From: CBDCDJ01 sp965215355
GTDB taxonomy: Bacteria; Deinococcota; Deinococci; Deinococcales; Trueperaceae
Length of the DNA stretch: 64,000 nucleotides
Assembly: GCA_965215355.1 (NCBI GenBank)
Contig: CBDCDJ010000007.1
Span: 3,410,001 to 3,474,000, forward strand
Reading direction: 5' to 3'
In this document: positions 60,240 through 64,000 of the stretch, one piece after another
How positions within the stretch are numbered: the stretch's first letter is position 1
Layout of the letters: each line of letters opens with the position of its first letter
The notes under the pieces: model-generated
What the model was told of the DNA's origin: nothing
The model's database searches: none
What the model saw: only the letters and a program-made list of their open reading frames with translations
Translations under genes and position numbers: made by a program

Positions 60240-60667
60240 GAGAAAACCTCCGTAATACTGTAGATCGCTGAGTGGCGGCTGACGTTCTACAGACTTTCAG
60301 AGTCCTTGGTCCCAGTCGAGGGAATAATGGCAACTCTCTATTTTTCCCGGTTTACACCTTTGTCTTGGAAAATGGGCAATCTGATCTTTATCGCCAAGGC
60401 TGCGTTAGTAGCACTCGAGTAGAGGAGTGCCATCCTTAAAACTATTGTGGCAGAAGTAGGTTCCCTGACTTACTATCATTACAGCGTTGTAGGTCACTGA
60501 TTCGTGAGCTGCCAGCATCTACTTCAATTCACAAGAAGTAAAAGTGTCGGTGAAATGAGTTGACAGCCTTTCAAACTTCATGGTGAGGCGACAGGACACC
60601 CGCCCAGTCACGAATATGTGTCGAGTTGAAAAGTATATGTCGGTTTTCACATAATCGGACAGATGTA
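60240..60667. other. Intergenic region upstream of tnsA with repeated TGTCG boxes
   Basis: About 430 bp without an ORF. TGTCGG (60545-60550), TGTCGA (60619-60624) and TGTCGG (60638-60643) are each followed by a (G/T)TT-A-rich stretch and could be TnsB binding sites at a transposon end or operators. No second end with the same boxes was found by eye, so their meaning is open. Confidence 0.35.
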
Positions 60668-62050
60668 TTAACCCTGACGACGCTTTATGCCCGTCATATT
60701 TGCGACTCTGCCCATTTGCTTGCGTAACGTGGAGCCATCAACCCTATCTTTTCGCTTTTGGGCAGCAGCTGCTTTTTTTCGCACCTTGGGATCCCTGCTA
60801 GCAAGTAGCTTTTCAGCTTCGGCATAACGCCTCTCAGTTTCTGCATCTGATATGTCGTCCTGTTTCATCTGTAGCACATTCCACTTTACGAACCAGCCAT
60901 AAGCCCACTCGTCGATTACCATTTCTCGTTTGTATCCGTTACTTTGCCATTTAGCTTGACAGCGGCTCATGTAACTATCTAGGTGGTTTTCAAACCAACT
61001 CTCTAGGTCTCTCATTAGCATTGTTGCCTTGGCATCATAAATAACTTTAGCAAGGACACGAAGAATGATAGCTAAGGTATTGCACTGCCCGAAAGTATCT
61101 AAACACTGTTTCTTATATTTCTGCTCGCTGAAGTGGGGGGCGTACACGAAGAAAAGGCTCGAGTCGTAGTTGAAGGCCTCTTTAAACATCTCCATGCCAC
61201 TGTGAAATACAGACCCGTAGTCAAATGGAGTTGGTTCGTCGCAACATTCAGATTTTAAAACCTCTTTTTTGGCAAAATACTCAGTTAAGTCGCCAAAGAA
61301 ACCGATAATTCCCAATAGAGTACGTTGCTCACGTTGGGAGACCGCTATCAGATCTTCAACAAACCAGCCGGGCGAAGATTTGTTTGATAGCGGTACTTCA
61401 CCATCGGAAACTTCCTCTGGCAAGTTGCTCTGTAACCCGTGACATGCGAGCTTAAATTCCTCTCGGTAATGTAGAAGAGCTTGCCGCAGGGTTGCTAGCA
61501 ATGGGTTGTGCAGTACCGTATCTACTGAAAATCGCGCGGGTGAGTTTCCGGACGAGGGTTCTCCAGAATTTTTTCGGTTGAATATGTATTCCCGAAAGTC
61601 GGTGAGGTCTAACCAAGTGTCCAAACGTTGAACCGTTTCAGGTGCCTTACATACAACCCGCCTCTTATGACTGTCCACGTCATCAGCCCATAGCCGCATT
61701 GTTAAGAGAATTACACTGATCATCCAGGGGGCATAAATATTGTGATTTCTTGCCCAGACCTCGAGTGCTTGCTTCAGCTCAGTACAGTCAGCTGGCTTAG
61801 CTCCCAACTGTTTTTGTAGCACTGGATCATCAAGTACCTGATGAACAGTCCAACTCTCAACGCTAACAACAAGGCTAAATGAATTATGTAGCCGTAAGTA
61901 GGTCGGAAAAACCTCTTCATCAAGAGACTCGAAAACCTTTGCGTCATCTTCATAGCTCCGCAGGTGCTTTAGAAACAAGTTTCTATGGTTGTTGCTTCTT
62001 ATATCTTCCGGATCATCGGGGTTGACGAAAAATTGTGAGCGCGCTGGCAT
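60668..62050 (-). CDS. Orphan hypothetical protein, 460 aa, AT-rich
   Basis: MPARSQFFVNPDDPEDIRSN opens the protein. It is largely helical, with no signal peptide or membrane segment, and a basic C-terminal tail (KLLASRDPKVRKKAAAAQKR). I recognise no domain. Its codon use and AT-richness differ from the backbone, so it belongs to the accessory region. A good promoter sits just upstream (62063-62091). It lies between tnsA and pilC, where a Tn7-like element may end. Confidence 0.65.
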   Translation of the reverse strand: MPARSQFFVNPDDPEDIRSNNHRNLFLKHLRSYEDDAKVFESLDEEVFPTYLRLHNSFSLVVSVESWTVHQVLDDPVLQKQLGAKPADCTELKQALEVWARNHNIYAPWMISVILLTMRLWADDVDSHKRRVVCKAPETVQRLDTWLDLTDFREYIFNRKNSGEPSSGNSPARFSVDTVLHNPLLATLRQALLHYREEFKLACHGLQSNLPEEVSDGEVPLSNKSSPGWFVEDLIAVSQREQRTLLGIIGFFGDLTEYFAKKEVLKSECCDEPTPFDYGSVFHSGMEMFKEAFNYDSSLFFVYAPHFSEQKYKKQCLDTFGQCNTLAIILRVLAKVIYDAKATMLMRDLESWFENHLDSYMSRCQAKWQSNGYKREMVIDEWAYGWFVKWNVLQMKQDDISDAETERRYAEAEKLLASRDPKVRKKAAAAQKRKDRVDGSTLRKQMGRVANMTGIKRRQG

Positions 62051-62062
62051 GGGATCATTTCA

Positions 62063-62091
62063 TATAAACATAAGCTACCTTATATTGTAAA
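62063..62091 (-). promoter_or_regulatory. Promoter of the 460-aa orphan gene
   Basis: On the minus strand: TTTACA (62086-62091), 17-nt spacer, TTTATA (62063-62068), 12 nt before the ATG at 62050. An inverted repeat TAAGCTA (62071-62077)/TAGCTTA (62094-62100) spans the spacer and could be an operator. Confidence 0.6.
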
Positions 62092-62166
62092 GATAGCTTA
62101 TAATGATTGTAAACTTACTGTAATCTTGAATTTATAATTGTAAGCATAAAGCTAATCCCTACAACA

Positions 62167-63399
62167 TTAACCGCTCAAGGAGCCGATGATGGAGAACATC
62201 GGCAGGAACATGCCCGCGACGATGAAGCCGACCACGACGCCCAGAAACACGATCAAAGCGGGCTCGAGCGCGGCGGTGAGGCTGTCGACGGCCTCGTCGA
62301 CCTCGCGCTCGTAAAAAGAGGCGATTTTCTCGAGCATGTTGTCGATGGCGCCGGTCTCCTCGCCGATGGCAATCATCGAGGTCACGAGCGGCGGAAAGAC
62401 GACCGGGTGCTTGACAAGCGTTTCGCTGATTTGCTCGCCGCGCTGCACCGCCTCTTTGGCCTCGCTGAGCACGTCCTGGACGATGACGTTGCCGGCCGTG
62501 CCCTTGGTGATTTCCAACGATTCGATGATGTTCACGCCGCTTTTTAAGAGCAAACCGAAGGTGCTGGAAAAACTCGCAATCGAGGTCTTTTGAATGAGCG
62601 TGCCGAAAATGGGCACTTTCAACAAAAAGCGGTCGATGACGTGCTGGCCGTTCGGCGTGCGGTAGTAAAAGACGAGGCCCCCCGCCGCCCCCCCGATGAT
62701 GCCGATGAGCAGGTACCACTGGTACTTCAAAAAGTCGCTGATGCCGATGAGAACGCGGGTGATGAGGGGCAGCTCGCCGCCGAGCTGCGTCAGAATTCCG
62801 GCGAACTGCGGCACGATGCCGGTCAGCAAAAACCAGGTCACCGCCAGCGCGATGACCAAGACCACCACCGGGTAGGTCAGCGCCGAGCGAATCTTGCCGC
62901 GCAACGCTTGCTCCTTTTCCTGGTAAGCGGCGATGCGCTCCAAGATGCCGTCCAAGTTGCCCGACACCTCGCCCGCCTTGACGAGGTAGATGTAGAGCTT
63001 GTTGAAAATGCGCGGAAACTTTGCCAAAGAGTCCGAAAGCTGCAGACCCGTCTCGACGTCCTCACGCACGTCCTTGAGCGCGTTTTTCAGGCCTTCTTTG
63101 TCGGCCTGGCGCTGCAAGATGGCGAGCGACTGCACCACCGGCAAGCCGGCGTTGATGACGGTCGCGAACTGGCGACTGAAAATGGCGACGTCGCGAACGT
63201 TGGGTTTGCTGCCGAAGTCGAGCCAGGCCGGCATTTTGATGTCGGCGCTCAGGCCTTTTTTGGGCTCGGCGATTTTGGTGATGGCGACCGCGCCTTTTTC
63301 ACGCAGCGCGGCGGCGACGTCTCGCTGTGAGGTCGCCTCCATCGTGCCGGTCAATGCCTTCCCGACGCGGTCTCTGGCAACATATTCAAAGGTAGGCAT
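62167..63399 (-). CDS. pilC: PilC/GspF-type inner-membrane platform protein
   Basis: 410 aa from ATG at 63399 (AAAGGAA upstream). Two GspF repeats, each with the GxxExG-like block: KAGEVSGNLDGILERIAAYQE and AIGEETGAIDNMLEKIASFYE. Membrane segments lie near residues 175-195, 220-240 and 380-400. It anchors type IV pilus or type II secretion assembly in the inner membrane. It begins the right chromosomal backbone; its stop lies at the border of the AT-rich accessory DNA. Confidence 0.94.
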   Translation of the reverse strand: MPTFEYVARDRVGKALTGTMEATSQRDVAAALREKGAVAITKIAEPKKGLSADIKMPAWLDFGSKPNVRDVAIFSRQFATVINAGLPVVQSLAILQRQADKEGLKNALKDVREDVETGLQLSDSLAKFPRIFNKLYIYLVKAGEVSGNLDGILERIAAYQEKEQALRGKIRSALTYPVVVLVIALAVTWFLLTGIVPQFAGILTQLGGELPLITRVLIGISDFLKYQWYLLIGIIGGAAGGLVFYYRTPNGQHVIDRFLLKVPIFGTLIQKTSIASFSSTFGLLLKSGVNIIESLEITKGTAGNVIVQDVLSEAKEAVQRGEQISETLVKHPVVFPPLVTSMIAIGEETGAIDNMLEKIASFYEREVDEAVDSLTAALEPALIVFLGVVVGFIVAGMFLPMFSIIGSLSG

Positions 63400-63462
63400 A
63401 GCGGGTTCCTTTCACCGTGCTCCAGTGTAGGCCGCCCCCCTACGTTTTTGCTGCTGAATCCT

Positions 63463-64000
63463 TTACTTCGCGCACCACACGACCGCCGTGGGCGTGGCGA
63501 ACGCCGTCAGGGTGTGCTCTGGCTCCGGCACCGTCGCCAAAACTTGCAAAGGATGTGCGAGGGTAAACAGAGGTAGCCCGCGCGCTTGTCCAGGCAAGCC
63601 GAACCCGTAGCCCTTGCCGAGTCCTCGGCCCAAGGCTGAGACCGCGACGCAGGCGACGAGGGCGGCGCGGCAAGGGGGCAACTCGGTGACGGGTTCTCCC
63701 ACTTTTTCGGCCCCGGCGATGCTCGAGGCCTTGGCGGGCGCGACTTCGCCACTCGTGAGCAGCCGGTAGTCGTCGCCGTGCTGGGCCGGCACGACCACGC
63801 TGACGCCACCCTCCAACAAACCCTTGCGCAGGGGTTTCAGCACGTAGTCCGGGTAACTCAGCACGGTGTCGCCGGGTTTGAAAAACTTTTCAGAAAAGAG
63901 TTCGGGAAGGAGCAACTTCGCCGCCTGCGACGCGCCCCGAAAGTTCGGGTGGTGGCCGAAGGCCGGGGCCGGGTAAGCCACCGCGCCCGCTTTTTGCAGC
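63463..64000 (-). CDS. 5-formyltetrahydrofolate cyclo-ligase, partial (start beyond the window)
   Basis: Minus-strand frame open to the window edge, ending at 63463. The block GVSVVVPAQHGDDYRLL, then LGRGLGKGYGFGLPG and EHTLTAFATPTAVVWCAK, with FRGASQAAKLLLPELF and the G-rich R-G-x-G-x-G-K-G-Y-GF motif, is the 5-FTHF cyclo-ligase active-site and C-terminal region. It converts 5-formyl-THF to methenyl-THF with ATP. The N-terminus is not visible. Confidence 0.8.
   Translation of the reverse strand, partial: LQKAGAVAYPAPAFGHHPNFRGASQAAKLLLPELFSEKFFKPGDTVLSYPDYVLKPLRKGLLEGGVSVVVPAQHGDDYRLLTSGEVAPAKASSIAGAEKVGEPVTELPPCRAALVACVAVSALGRGLGKGYGFGLPGQARGLPLFTLAHPLQVLATVPEPEHTLTAFATPTAVVWCAK

Overview
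The window is a chromosomal segment from a GC-rich bacterium, most likely of the Deinococcota (Truepera-like), but this is an inference. Three things support it: the protein flavour of the housekeeping genes, several start codons lying only 5-7 nt after a -10 hexamer (leaderless mRNAs, common in Deinococcus relatives), and a strong excess of the palindrome CTCGAG in the host-like genes. Chromosomal backbone fills 1-31.8 kb and 62.2-64 kb. An accessory region of about 30 kb (roughly 31.8-62.2 kb) lies between.

Backbone, left part: the 3' end of ychF, a Crp/Fnr regulator, and tRNA-Leu(CAG), whose 3' end is duplicated 1.1 kb downstream around a small degraded integrated element (DUF2283/DUF4258 pair and a Mu gp16/GemA-like fragment). 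Then come a Yip1-family membrane protein, a frameshifted sbcC, csbD and glsB-type stress genes, and a peptidoglycan-recycling cluster. That cluster holds anmK, an AmiE-like serine hydrolase, a GNAT acetyltransferase, an oligopeptide-type ABC transporter without ATPase, a GntR/UTRA repressor and murQ. Two promoters in it carry the same operator-like sequence in the same place, so the cluster looks like one regulon. Next are an arylamine N-acetyltransferase, a DEDD exonuclease, a nested mobile-element insertion (a 275-bp MITE-like element split by a 3.04-kb IS, both with 9-bp target duplications), a DEAD-box RNA helicase, an M16 protease, a Fur-family regulator, a Nudix hydrolase and a methylmalonyl-CoA mutase catalytic subunit. 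An IS200-type element marks the border.

Accessory region: on the minus strand there is an almost complete type 6 BREX phage-defence locus, brxE-brxA-brxB-brxC-pglX-pglZ-brxD-brxHI. Two things are odd. brxB has a 1-nt frameshift. pglX is cut into two ORFs in the wrong order: the C-terminal (target-recognition) half comes first, coupled to brxC, and the N-terminal methyltransferase half comes later, coupled to pglZ. Between the halves, on the opposite strand, sits an AT-richer RloA/RloB (AbiL-like, PARIS-like) ATPase-TOPRIM pair. Upstream of BREX is an IS110 tail remnant and then a Tn7-like transposition module: tnsA, tnsB, tniB/tnsC interrupted by an in-frame TAG, a large TniQ fused to a zinc ribbon and helix-turn-helix domains, a decayed ribbon-helix-helix gene, and a second TniQ. 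BREX may be cargo of this transposon, but I could not identify both ends. An orphan 460-aa AT-rich ORF lies between tnsA and the chromosomal pilC.

Right end: a PilC/GspF-type inner-membrane protein and the 3' part of a 5-formyltetrahydrofolate cyclo-ligase gene that runs off the window.
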